DNA of 64,000 bases from Chenopodium formosanum (lineage: Eukaryota > Streptophyta > Magnoliopsida > Caryophyllales > Amaranthaceae). The notes below the pieces were generated by a model, which saw only the letters and a list, made by a program, of their open reading frames with translations, made no database searches and was not told where the DNA came from. The translations under genes and the position numbers were made by a program. The DNA is taken from assembly GCA_024500155.1 (NCBI GenBank), contig CM044857.1, positions 312,501-376,500 on the forward strand, in the 5' to 3' direction. Position 1 is the first letter of the stretch; every line of letters starts with the position of its first letter. Shown in pieces: positions 12,301 to 22,822 of the stretch.

Positions 12301-14474
12301 ACCTTTTATTAGAAAACAGGTACCAAACTCTTAATACATACGTCACTTTTTGATTGGAGATTTCTTTCTATAGTATTGAGTCATGTTTCGTTTCTTTATA
12401 CTGGGTTTCTTATTTTGCAGTTGCTCCTCCACCCTGAATCAGATGATTCTGCTCAGTTGTCACAGGTGCTGGCTTGAAGCCTTTGGTCCTTTTAAGTGGT
12501 CTCACTACCAGCAGTTCTAATTTAAAAATGATCTAATTTAATTGTTTATGCAGATTGAGACCGAAAAGCTTCTAGCTCATCTTGTGGAGACAGAAATGAA
12601 TAAACGTTTGGTATGAAATCTTATTGGAGAAACTGTCATGGGTGGAGTATTTTATGTTATTTTCTAGATCTTAATGTAATTAAGGCCAAAAAAAATGTGT
12701 ACTAGCTTCTATTATTGTCCTTAATTTTCAGGCTGTTAATAATTATTTAGTCACATTTTTCAATTAATATGCTAAAGTGGATGCTGAATTACTAGGTTTG
12801 TTAATTGAATTCCTGTAGTCTTTAATTGCCCCTCTCCTCTTTGGCAGAAAGAAGGCACATACAAGGGAAAGAAATTTAATGCCATCTGTCACTTTTTTGG
12901 ATATCAAGCTCGTGGATCTCTACCATCGAAATTTGACTGTGACTATGCATATGTATGCCCTGATTCTTAAATAGACTCAGATTTTGGTGGTATGCGAAGG
13001 GTTATATTTTGGTTACAATTGAATGCATCTGACAATTGAATGTATCTGTGCAGGTTCTTGGTCACATATGCTACCATGTCCTTGCGGCTGGTCTGAATGG
13101 TTACATGGCAACTCTTACCAACCTTAAAAATCCTCTGAATAAGTGGAAATGCGGTGCCGCTCCATTGACAGTAAGGCTTGATTCCTATCTGCTCATTTTA
13201 CTGCTGAATAAATTGTTCTTTCAGCTTCTAGCTATATTGTTTTCAACGTTTTGTTATTTTTGAACTGTGTAACATTAAAATATTAAAAGCTTATTCATTG
13301 CTTTATGATGAACCCAGGCAATGATGACTGTTAAACGTTATTCACGTGGTCCTGGTACATTGTCTATTGGAAAACCTGCTATTCATCCTGCAACAGTGGA
13401 TTTGAAAGGCAAAGCTTATGAGTAAGTCTTTCTTGTGGCTGTAATTTTGGTTGTTGCAGATGTTCTTGCAGTGATAACTTTCCATGAGCACATGTTCCTA
13501 CAGTTAGCCCTCAGGATAAGAAAGGGTACCGACTAAATGGGTTAATTACTCGTATTTCTTAATCAATGATCAACTTGTATTAACACTTGGACTCTGTAAT
13601 TTTAACTACTGCATAAATATGTACGTCATATCAATGACAAATTGTTTAGTCATTGGATATCATTGAAAAGTAGGAATCCAAGTTACAATAGGATTTTCTC
13701 ACCCTATATATGTTGCAAAATCGATCAGGTCTGATCTTGATTTATTTTGCCGTCTCCTTTGCAGGCTTTTGAGACAGAATGCTTCTAGGTTTTTGATGGA
13801 AGATATCTACAGAAATCCAGGTCCTCTTCAATTTGATGGCCCTGGTGCTGATGCTAAGGCTGTTAGCTTGTGTGTGGAAGACCTGGATTATATGGGCCGT
13901 ATCAAGCAGCTGCAAGAATATTTAGTCAAGGTATGTTATCCTTTCACTCCACTTATAACTCTTATAGTTTCATGCTTATGTCGCCATGGATCCACCTAAT
14001 TGGTTGGTAATTTTGGAGTATAAATGACCTTCTGTCTGTATTCCTAGACACTTAGCTATCTGAGGAATATAATCTGTTGGAATTCCACCTTCATACACTG
14101 ATATATCATTTTGGAGACATGCTTAATGTCGGTGCAATTGCAGCCAGAGGAGTTCTGGATTTCATATCCACTACCTGCTCGATTAGTGTTTTTTATTCTT
14201 ACTTGAGATCCCTTTTTTTGTCCGTGGGAAGGAGGGGTTGTGAAGGGATTTAAGGCTGCACATAGTAGATGCTTAATTTCCTAAAACTTTGCCATTAGCA
14301 ATTTTGCCTCAGTTTGGTTTGCTTAACTTCAAATCTTGTTTCCAGGTACGATCCATTGTGAAACCTGGATGTTCACAGGACATTTTGAAAGTAGCACTCA
14401 GTTCCATGTCTTCTGTGACGGATATTCTGACTGTTATGTCATCAAACTCCAACAGTGGGCAAAAGTACCTCTAA
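6370..14474 (+). CDS. PFP-ALPHA: Pyrophosphate--fructose 6-phosphate 1-phosphotransferase, alpha (regulatory) subunit
   Basis: Nineteen exons: 6370-6459, 7554-7726, 8202-8314, 9282-9356, 9438-9551, 9638-9705, 9947-10030, 10990-11043, 11566-11646, 11765-11858, 11940-12013, 12209-12319, 12421-12465, 12554-12610, 12848-12952, 13054-13170, 13318-13421, 13765-13930, 14346-14474. They sum to 1854 nt and 617 aa, matching the family length (about 616). Every junction is GT-AG and keeps frame. The enzyme interconverts fructose 6-phosphate and fructose 1,6-bisphosphate with pyrophosphate in the cytosol. The beta subunit is catalytic; alpha binds the activator fructose 2,6-bisphosphate. Here the positions used for catalysis in beta are altered: GGVTSNTD (from about residue 188) in place of the GGDDSNT type, and TLNGD (218-222) in place of TIDGD. 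This supports alpha rather than beta. The gene looks intact. Confidence 0.96.
8983..9140. repeat. 79 bp tandem duplication in PFP alpha intron 3
   Basis: GCTGGACATAGATTG... starts at 8983 and again at 9062. The copies share TTTGGTGCCCCATGGACAAG and the following GAGATGTTTTTACTTGTG with only a few differences, so the duplication is fairly recent. Confidence 0.85.
10485..10625. repeat. Interrupted direct repeat in PFP alpha intron 7
   Basis: GGGGCTACGACTTAGGGAAA near 10485 recurs as GGGGCTACTACTTAGGGAAA near 10588, each followed by TTAAT and ATGGAGCC. Roughly 100 bases separate the starts. It is intronic and non-coding. Confidence 0.65.
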
Positions 14475-15565
14475 TCGACTTGACTTAATGATTAGTCAGT
14501 TTGGGAAGACTTGGTTGGAAGTCTATACAAGTTTTTCATCCGTGCCGAATTAGGATTGCCATGTTAGATATATGAACACTAGGATTTCCTTTTTAAGAAT
14601 TTCTTTAAAATTTTCTTTATAGATGTGATACTCCTAATCAGTACATGCGTGAAAACGCATTGCAGTTTTGGAATGAGTAGAATTACTAAATAATTAGTGT
14701 GAACCGACAGGTGACGTTTGCTTTGGTAAGTGACTGCATATTTGTATTGTAAGGTTTTAGGCTTAATACTCCATCTACCTCAGTTTGAGGCTTGTGGTTG
14801 CAATTGATTGTGTAGTCTTTGGTAGTCAAGGGAATAAACGGGCACTAAACGGGCTAAATGATGAGCTACGCTATTCCCTTCCCGTTTTACATGACACCAA
14901 GCAATAGAATTAAAAGAGTTACACGATTTAAGCACATCTTCTAGCATAAGATCAAGATCAGTGAGGAAAATGGAGCCCTTGCAGAGTCTTATAGTGTATT
15001 ATGTGCTTTTAACTGTTATAAGTCTTATAACTTACCATCATTATTTTTGAGTACTCAATAATTACCCATTCTACAATAATTCAAGTTGAGTTTTTTATTT
15101 TTTTTATTTTTTTTTTGCTTGAATCAATACTTTGCATGGTATTAAAACTCCATATATAGTAGTGTGATAAAATCAGAAGTTCAATCTCAATCTCTCCTCC
15201 TTTCAAAATGAAATAAATAATGTTGGGTATGATTATTAGGCCCATGTTGTATCATACTTCAAATCTAAAGGATTCTTAAGCAAATCTAATGGTTGTAGTT
15301 AATGACTTGTTTGAGATTTTCAACAATTCATAGCTACTAGCTTGACCATTAGAGTTAAAAAATAAATTAGCTTGGACAAGCTAATTTGCTGTAGAAATAT
15401 TTTTCAAAGTTTTGGAGATTAATATATTAATATAATTAAATTTAAATAACTAATTGAGAAAGTCAAGATCATTTTAATAGCAAGCTAGTAACTACCATTG
15501 GAGTACAAAACAACTATGAAGAGGGTTAACTTGAAATCTTATGTGACATGACAAACTAATTTGAT
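14475..15565. other. PFP alpha 3' region and intergenic spacer
   Basis: The PFP alpha 3' UTR should lie in the first part. The remainder is AT-rich without a supported gene, ending at the target site of the LTR element. Confidence 0.5.
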
Positions 15566-15570
15566 AATTA

Positions 15571-16081
15571 TGTTGGGCCCGTTGTACTAAGTAGCCCACT
15601 AACCGTAGGGCACAACCAAGCATTCAAGGAACACCAAGAATCAAGCAAACGGCTTGATTGATACAAGTATAGCAAGGGAATCAAGAGATCAATTATGCGA
15701 TTACAAGCCAAAAATACACTTGCTGAACAAGGAAAGGAGAATGAAATCAAGAAGATCTTCTCCATTTGAATATATTCTGATATCTTTGTAACCCTAGTTG
15801 TTAAATAGCAGAATTATACATTGTAATATGATGATACGCTGACTAAGACATTAATACGAACAATTTATTTCATTAATTCTCTCGGAGTTGAGTCCTTTCT
15901 GTGCAAGGAGTCTGTCCTTATTCAGTATTGTATCTCTAAACCCTCTCTTAATATTAAAATCGTTTGTTTATTGCTTTATTATTGTTCTTGCTTATTACGT
16001 TTGATGTTTAAGGTCTGATTGTTATCACCCCTAATCCCTAAGCAAATTCCTAGAGTATCCCAACTAAGATTTGCCTAAACA
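15571..16081 (+). repeat. 5' LTR (TATA region deleted)
   Basis: 511 bp from TGTTGGGCCC to CTAAACA. It matches the right LTR along its length. It reads GTTGTTAAATAGC where the right copy reads GTTGTTCCTAGGTATAAATAGC, so the TATA box is missing here. It also has about 18 bases (near 15630-15650, AAGAATCAAGCAAAC) that are absent from the right copy. Confidence 0.88.
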
Positions 16082-16084
16082 ATT

Positions 16085-16102
16085 TGGCGCCCACCATGGG
16101 GC
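16085..16102 (+). other. Primer-binding site
   Basis: TGGCGCCCACCATGGGGC starts three bases after the left LTR. A TGG start, pairing with a tRNA CCA end, at this spot is the expected primer site. I did not assign the tRNA. Confidence 0.65.
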
Positions 16103-16114
16103 TAATAATCAATT

Positions 16115-18446
16115 TGTAACACTCCAAATCTCCCTCTACGGAAATACTAGAAAAATACGTATAATTATACTGTAGAGATAGACTTAGGCGTATTACCGCC
16201 GCGTGATTACGCAGGGCTACCAAACTTACTAAATAAAACCAATACTTTGCAGCAAAATCTTCAATACTCTTTTATTAATAAAACCATAATAATAATAACC
16301 ATTGTCATGAGTACTCATAATTAAAGACAAGAACCGACATTCCTAATCTAGATGAAGACATTTCCGGGACTCCAAATGCTCACATATTGACTTCACTTGA
16401 AATTAGTCAAAACAGGAAATACGAATTAGCAAAATATGTTAAGTACGATAAATGCAAGATAATGTAAACTCAATTTATTTGCAAACATGATTTCCAAACC
16501 AATTTCCAATAAATTTCAATACTCGTGATTTAAAACCAATTCTCAATACTCAAATATAATTTCAATAACTCAATAATTCAATAAGAATGATTATTAAAAA
16601 TCCATTAATTCAAAACTCAATAATAACAATGATTTATAAAATCAATTTAACTCAAACTCCTCTCTAAGTGTGCACACCCCTCAAGGTAGTCTCCTACTAT
16701 TTCAAGGCTATTCTTGGAGAAAGACTAGGTCATACAAAGTCCATAGTCTTCAATGAATCCGCATAGTGGGATTAATAAAATAAACATGTTTGTAAAGCTT
16801 TTTAAATAATCAATAATCTCTTTAACTCATAAATTCCAATAAATACCTCAAACTCCTTTTTAATTAAATTCAACATACTTTCAAAATCAAATCTTTAAAA
16901 CATGATAAACAATTCAACTCCTTCAAAGCATCATATAAAAATCAATACTCCAATTTATTTATTAAAACCAATTAATTAAACATGCTTTATTTCATAAACA
17001 ATAATTTAATTAAAGTCAATCACAACTAAAATCGCATAAAACATGTTATTCAATTCAATCACTTTCAAAGGTATCTAGCCACCTAAACCTCGATCCTTGC
17101 TTAACAAAACCTCACAAAAGAACTCAAGAACCTTGATTGAACACACCCAACAATTAAATATAACCTTAATTAATATAAGGTTAATAAATAATCACAATAA
17201 TTAAATTAAAAACCCTCAACTATATGTACATGAACCTTTAAAATTATTTTCTCATAAACATCATTAAAAATCTGATTTTATTTAATTAAAACTAGTTATA
17301 ATAATTTTTATAAATCCCCATAATAATTATAATTAAATAAATAAGAAAAGAGAAGAAGAAAAGATAGAAAACCAAGGAGAAAGAGGAGGAGAGTGGCGGC
17401 AAGGGAGGGCTGCCGGCGACGGCAGGGAGTGCCGGAGGTGGCTGGTGGCGGCAGGGGTCGCCGAAGGTGGTGGTGGTGTACGGTGGAGGTGGTGGTGCGC
17501 AAGGAGGAGAAGGAAAAAGAGAGAGAAATAAGATAAGAGAATAAGAGAGAATTATGAGAATTGGTGTTTTGGTCATGAAATGGAGGGGTATTTATAGGTT
17601 AGTATGGGAATGAAATATGGTAGGAAAATGTAGGAAGAATTATGGCAAGAAGAGTTATGGAAATACTTGGAGAAGTGAATAAGTAATTATGGAAAGTTTT
17701 GATATTAAGGTGATTGTGTATAATAAAAATATGGAAGGTGTGTTGTCATGAAAAATAATATGGCAAGGGAGATTACTTGGGGAATAATCAAGGGAAATAA
17801 AAGGTAGGAAAATATGATGATCGAATATTTAGGAGATGGAAAAATAGAATTAAGGAAAATACTAGATTTTAAGGAGATAATTAAAAATACAAATTACCAA
17901 AATAATTCTCCCAAAAATCACCCAAGAGGACCGAAAATATTGAGCTTCCTTAGCTCAAATTTTCGGACCTCCTTATAGTAATTTAGGAAGTTATTTTTCT
18001 AGTTTTTAGGAATGAAAAATAATTGTGTAAATAATATTTATTGTATAAAATAATTAATTAAATTATTAAATAAATAAATACCAATTATTCACCAATAAAA
18101 TAACTAAGAAAATGAAATTTTCTATACATAGAAAATCCGAAATTCCTAGCTACTATTTGTGAATTTTCGGACCTTTTAATTAATTAATAAAATATAGTTT
18201 TTGCTTTAATTAAAATATCTGAGATATATAAATAATCCGGTTTTTAAGATAAAATAAATGGATAATAAATCTTATCCAAAAATCAAAAAGAATAATTAGG
18301 TTTCAAAATATTTTTGGCGCCAAAATTCAAATATCATTTTGGCTCCAAAATTCAAATACTAAGTTAATTTACTAAAATATCCTTTTTATGAAATAATAAT
18401 TAATCAATTAATTAGGAAAATACGTATGAAAATACGGGGTATTACA
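16115..18446 (-). mobile_element. Nested solo LTR-like element, minus orientation
   Basis: The segment runs from TGTAACACTCC to GGGGTATTACA, imperfect inverted ends typical of long LTRs of some Ty3/gypsy elements. On the minus strand it starts TGTAATACCCCGTATTTT and shares this start, an internal TATAAATACCCC box (17589-17596) and a GGCGGTAATA block near its end (about 16190) with the element at 56917-59489. It is therefore the same family in the opposite orientation. A Gly/Pro-rich G+C patch (about 17390-17500) is also shared in kind. No direct target repeat is seen (CAATT left, CTACG right), so it may have formed through recombination or deletion. Confidence 0.6.
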
Positions 18447-18849
18447 CTACGAGTACTGACTTAAGCATCGGAGGGCCATTGGGGAAACCCACGGCCACCC
18501 CTAACCCTGCTCTGTTTTGCAAGGTTAACAGTACAGTACAAAGCATAACAAAAGCGTGAAGACCGTCCATACAGAACAAGGAACACACAAAGCACAAACA
18601 TGTAAGCAACACTACATCCCAATTGCAATACAACTGGGATACACAGGGAAACAAGATAAACAACATAGCATAACAAAATACTAAATTACTTAGTTGCCCA
18701 AAGCAAAAAAAAACAGACAAAGCATCCAGCTGTAACAAGGCAGCAAAAAGGCAAACAAAATATCCTACTGCACTTAGGCAACAACAACATACTAATTACA
18801 TTTAAATAGAAATTGTTTTGAAAGTACTAGGTGATGCAGTACCACAAAA

Positions 18850-20735
18850 TTAATTTTCTCCAGTGTTGTCATCAGGGACTTTCTCTTCCTCAGGGGCAGT
18901 CTTGGCGTCCTCGTTCATAGGAGAATTGACCTTCTCGTCAGCTTAACTCAGCAGCAGTGAACCAGGAGCAGCAACTTCTTCTGGAAAAGTAGACGCAAAG
19001 GAAGCCTTCTCAACAACATTGTCTCACGCTTCATGCTTTCCCTGCTGATACTCTTCCATCATCTTCAAACGAGCCTTCCCAAAGTAATAGCTGGCCATAT
19101 CAAGAGACTTGTTCGCAGCAGCCTTCAGAGTACCTTTCAACCCGTCAAGCTCAGCACGGCTTTCCTTGTGCTTAGTCCTTTCACCCTTCAGAGCTTCAGA
19201 GGCCGCTTTGTACTTATCAATAAGAGCATCACGCTCCTTCTTCATAGCATCAAAAGTCCTGGGAAACTCTAAAACCTTACTCAACACGCCCAAGCATGAC
19301 TACAGACCCTGGACAGACAAGGAACCACGTCAATAAAGATCAAGTAATCCTGCATCATTGTTTTATATGTTTTTTATTTTATTTTTTTTATTTTTTTAAG
19401 GGAGTATACCATACCCAGAAAGATTGCACAACAGCTTCCTGAGTAAGGTCAGCAAAAGTCTGCGTAGATTGCGCTCCTTAAAGGAGGGAAACAACAAATT
19501 TTCAATGTGAGGAGCCAAGGCCTCATAAGAAAAAGTCGCAACATCAAGGTCAACAGGCGTTTCAAACTTCCTTTTAAAACAAGAAGAACGAGGCAGAGGA
19601 GGCAAGGGAGCCCTCTTCAGTACAGGTCCCTTCTCAGGAACATCTTCACCAACTTCGGAAGCCTTTGCCTTATACGATCCAAGATGGACGAGGAACTAAG
19701 CAAGTTATGAGACCTCAGCGATCTAGAAGTTTCTACAAATTACACAGCAAACAACGCAAAACAAATTCAACAGAGCAACACAAGACTACAAGAGATACAA
19801 AAAGCAACAAGGCAACTAACACACAAACAAGGCAACAACATCCCACCAAACACACACAAAAGAAAAAAATAAACCTTGAGACATGGCAGGGGCAATTTCT
19901 TTGTCAACTTCTTTGTCAGATTCAGAGTCGTCCAAGTTCTCAATTTTCACAATTGCTTTAGGCTGCGTTAACTTAATAAAAGACCTCTCGTCCGCACTCA
20001 ACTCGTACAATTGATCATTCAAAGGCTGAGACTGGGCACACTACTTCTACTTGCTCACTGCAAATACCACGCAAATAAGCTCGAATCAACAAAGAAGGAA
20101 AACAATACAAAAGAAACAGAAATTAAAATACCTTCAGCCTCAACAGTGTCAATCAGGAAGTCAAAGTCTTCACCCAAAGAATCAATCCTTACAAAGAAAA
20201 ACTTATGATACTACTTCTTATCAAAGGCCTTCTCCAAATTTGTCACCAAAGGATCAACACCATCCTTCAAATGAAGACCAACCCGACCCTTACCACTAGT
20301 CCTAATAGTATAAGGATAGCAAAGATCCCTCACATCCAAAGAGATACCCAATTTTGCACTCAACAGATCAAGAATTCGCAAAATTCTCCAAGTCCGGGGC
20401 AACAGTTGGCAGGGCAAAACCCTAACCTTAGAGAGGAATTGGCGAACAAGAGAGAAAAAAAGGAAAGGTTTGCCCAATCACAAAAGGGTATTCAGAGAAA
20501 CACACCCAACCAGGAGAAGTCCAATTCGCCCTTTCCCTTGAAGACAGAATCCTCACCACCACCCCATTAGGAAAACGCGTAGTAGCAGCGATTTTCCTAA
20601 CATCATCCTTCGTCAAATGAGAAGGATAAACGTCCTTAACAGGGAAAACATTATGCACATCAAAAATCGACTTCTTCACACCCTCCTCAGTCCCTGAAAA
20701 CACCACTTTCACCCATCGCAAAGAAACAAAGAAAA
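18850..20735 (-). pseudogene. Decayed antisense ORF of the LTR element (putative gypsy-type transposon protein)
   Basis: Minus-strand coding fragments occur in order. At about 20720-20450 is a block with FPVKDVYPSHLTKDDVRK and a later WVCFSEYPFVIGQTFPF, which resembles the 'putative gypsy type transposon' domain of plant retroelement proteins. Then come LGISLDVRDLCYPYTIR (near 20340), an acidic ENLDDSESDKEVDKE stretch (near 19930), SYEALAPHIENLLFPSFKE (near 19520) and a Lys/Glu-rich coiled coil (19024-19293). The last fragment ends at a TAA at 18850-18852. In-frame stops (for example after GKHEA near 19023) and likely introns break it. The family match is from pattern memory and is moderate. 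Confidence 0.5.
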
Positions 20736-21028
20736 CAAAAGAAATAAAAACAGAGGAAACAGAGAAGAGAGAGAAAATACCTGAGAAGGAAGTTCAAAAT
20801 TGGGGCAAAGAGTGAAGTGATTTGAAGAAAGCCTGCACACCCAATAATTACAACAGAAAAATAAACCGCCCTTCACAGTTATCGAAGCACTTGCCTTAAA
20901 ACCAACACCCCACTCCCTTAATTTTGTTGTCCGTTGCAAAATAACTTCCAATAAAATTTCAAAATCTTTCTAACGACAGTTTTGGTAATTTTCATCTTCA
21001 AGACTTGAACATAAAAATTAGGGGCAAT

Positions 21029-21519
21029 TATTGGGCCCATTGTACTTAGCAGCCCACTAACCATAGGGCACAACCAAGCATTCAAGGAACACGGCTTGAT
21101 TGATACAAGTATAGCAAGGGAATCAAGAGATCAATTATACGATTACATGCCAAAAATACACCTGCTGAACAAGGAAAGGAGAATGAAATCAAGAAGATCT
21201 TCCCCATTTGAATATATTTTGATATCTTTGTAACCCTAGTTGTTCCTAGGTATAAATAGCAGAATTATACATTGTAATATGATGATGCGCTGACTAAGAC
21301 ATTAATACGAACAATTTATTTCATTAATTCTCTCGGAGTTGAGTCCTTTCTGAGCAAGGAGTCTGTCCTTATTCAGTATTGTATCTCTAAACCCTCTCTT
21401 TATATTAAAATCGTTTGTTTATTGCTTTATTATTGTTCTTGGTTATTACGGGTGATTGTTATTATCCCCTAATCCCTAGGCAAATTCCTAGAGCACCCCA
21501 ACTAAGAGTTGCCTACACA
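21029..21519 (+). repeat. 3' LTR
   Basis: 491 bp, near-identical to the left LTR apart from small indels. It starts TATTGGGCCC where the left copy has TGTTGGG, a single change in the terminal dinucleotide. It keeps the TATA box GGTATAAATAGC near 21250. Confidence 0.88.
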
Positions 21520-21524
21520 AATTA

Positions 21525-22822
21525 GTTTACTATTGAAGATAGAATCTATTTATCTATTCTATAACTAATAATAAAGTAATTATCGCTAATATCATCACTG
21601 CCATGTGTCAACTTCTTATTAAAAAATTTTACTCCAAAATTTTAAATGACATTATTTTTTTTTCTCCATTCAAGATGAAGCTTATGTTTGGAAAATGTAG
21701 ATTAGTTATACATTTTCCTAAAAACTTTTATGACTAAATTTACCAATTGCAAAGTTTCCTATGGAGGTAAAAAAAAAAATAAATAAATAAAGGTATGGTT
21801 GGTCTTTTTCGTTTTCCTTCTTTCCTATATGGCTATATGGAATTTTTTTTTCTTACATTTTATCAGCGATGGTATGAGTTTGAATTTAATTAAAATATTT
21901 AACTAATAAAAAAAATCATTATTTATATTACGCACGTAAGAGCAAAAGTTTTATTGCTAAAACCGTGTATCGCACAAGATTAGTGTAAAAACAATCTTGA
22001 AGCTTAATGTTTTGGTAGATTTGTTTCTTTGACATCCTCAAAATAGTCTTAAAGAGGCTCTTCGACAGTACTCCGAATAAGTTATGCCTTCTCCCTTCAT
22101 GACACATGAACAGTGGATTGGATGCTCATCCATGAAGGTTTTTTGAATAATTATTGATCCCAAATCTATTTGGTTATTAGAATAACCATATAGAATAACT
22201 TTTGCCTCAAATCATTTTTTTTTTCTAAGAAATTTGCCTTAAATCATCTACTGATATACTTTGTATTAATAAATGAAAATTCAAAATAACTCGTACGTTT
22301 ATTTTACTCTCCTTCCTAGTTTTGTCATCTTTTAATCCTTTCTTCGGTTAATCCTATCATGTGCAATACCCAAAAACAAAGTGACAGAAACAAAACAAAC
22401 ATAACAAATGTATAATACAACATAAAATTAGATAATTATAAAGCTTAAACATGGGAGCACCCCAGTTTCTCAAATACTACAGTAGTTTATATTATTTGAG
22501 AACATAAAGAACAAAGTTCAAAACCCATCATCAGCTATCTCGTATGAATTAGGATGGGGCATATTAATGTTCCAGCGATCTAATTGCTTCTAATATGTAA
22601 GAAATGACAAGGCCTCGATTTTCCACCCTAATATGTACGAGGCCTTCCCCATAAAAATAGACATGCTATAATTCCCTCGTATAACCAATGCAAATTGTCC
22701 AAAACTGGGGGAAATGAAAAAGAATCTGTACAGTTGAAGGATGCACTATTACATCCTTGAATTATTATGTATACCAATCAATAATTAAATAAATGATAGA
22801 TATACTAGATATTTTTCGTTCA
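21525..22822. other. Spacer between the LTR element and the COQ8-like gene
   Basis: AT-rich. A stretch at about 21550-21985 begins TCTATTCTATAACTAATAAT and ends CCGTGTATCGCACAAGATTAGT, which resembles a decayed Helitron, but the CTRR end is not intact. The last part holds the 3' UTR of the minus-strand kinase gene. No other gene is supported. Confidence 0.4.

Larger units (their letters stand above)
15566..21524 (+). mobile_element. LTR retrotransposon lacking gag-pol, with antisense ORF (Tat-like)
   Basis: Two LTRs (15571-16081 and 21029-21519) are flanked by the 5 bp direct repeat AATTA at 15566-15570 and 21520-21524, so this is one complete insertion. A primer-binding site follows the left LTR, and a purine-rich AATTAGGGGCAA precedes the right LTR. 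No gag, protease, reverse transcriptase or integrase was found between them. The interior holds a nested 2.3 kb element and a decayed ORF on the strand opposite to the element. Antisense ORFs between pol and the 3' LTR are known from Tat-lineage Ty3/gypsy elements, so a deleted Tat-like element is the best fit. The lineage call is inference. Confidence 0.8.

Noticed and set aside
11876..12346. 156-codon minus-strand ORF
   Set aside because: Crosses two PFP alpha exons and an intron on the opposite strand; no domain.
16085..16102. tRNA gene
   Set aside because: Only an 18 base primer-binding complement; no cloverleaf. The same holds for 54902-54913. No tRNA or rRNA gene was seen.
17292..17576. 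Pro-rich minus-strand ORF (about 94 codons)
   Set aside because: It lies in the G+C patch of a solo LTR-like element; low complexity, with overlapping frames of similar length. Not a supported gene.
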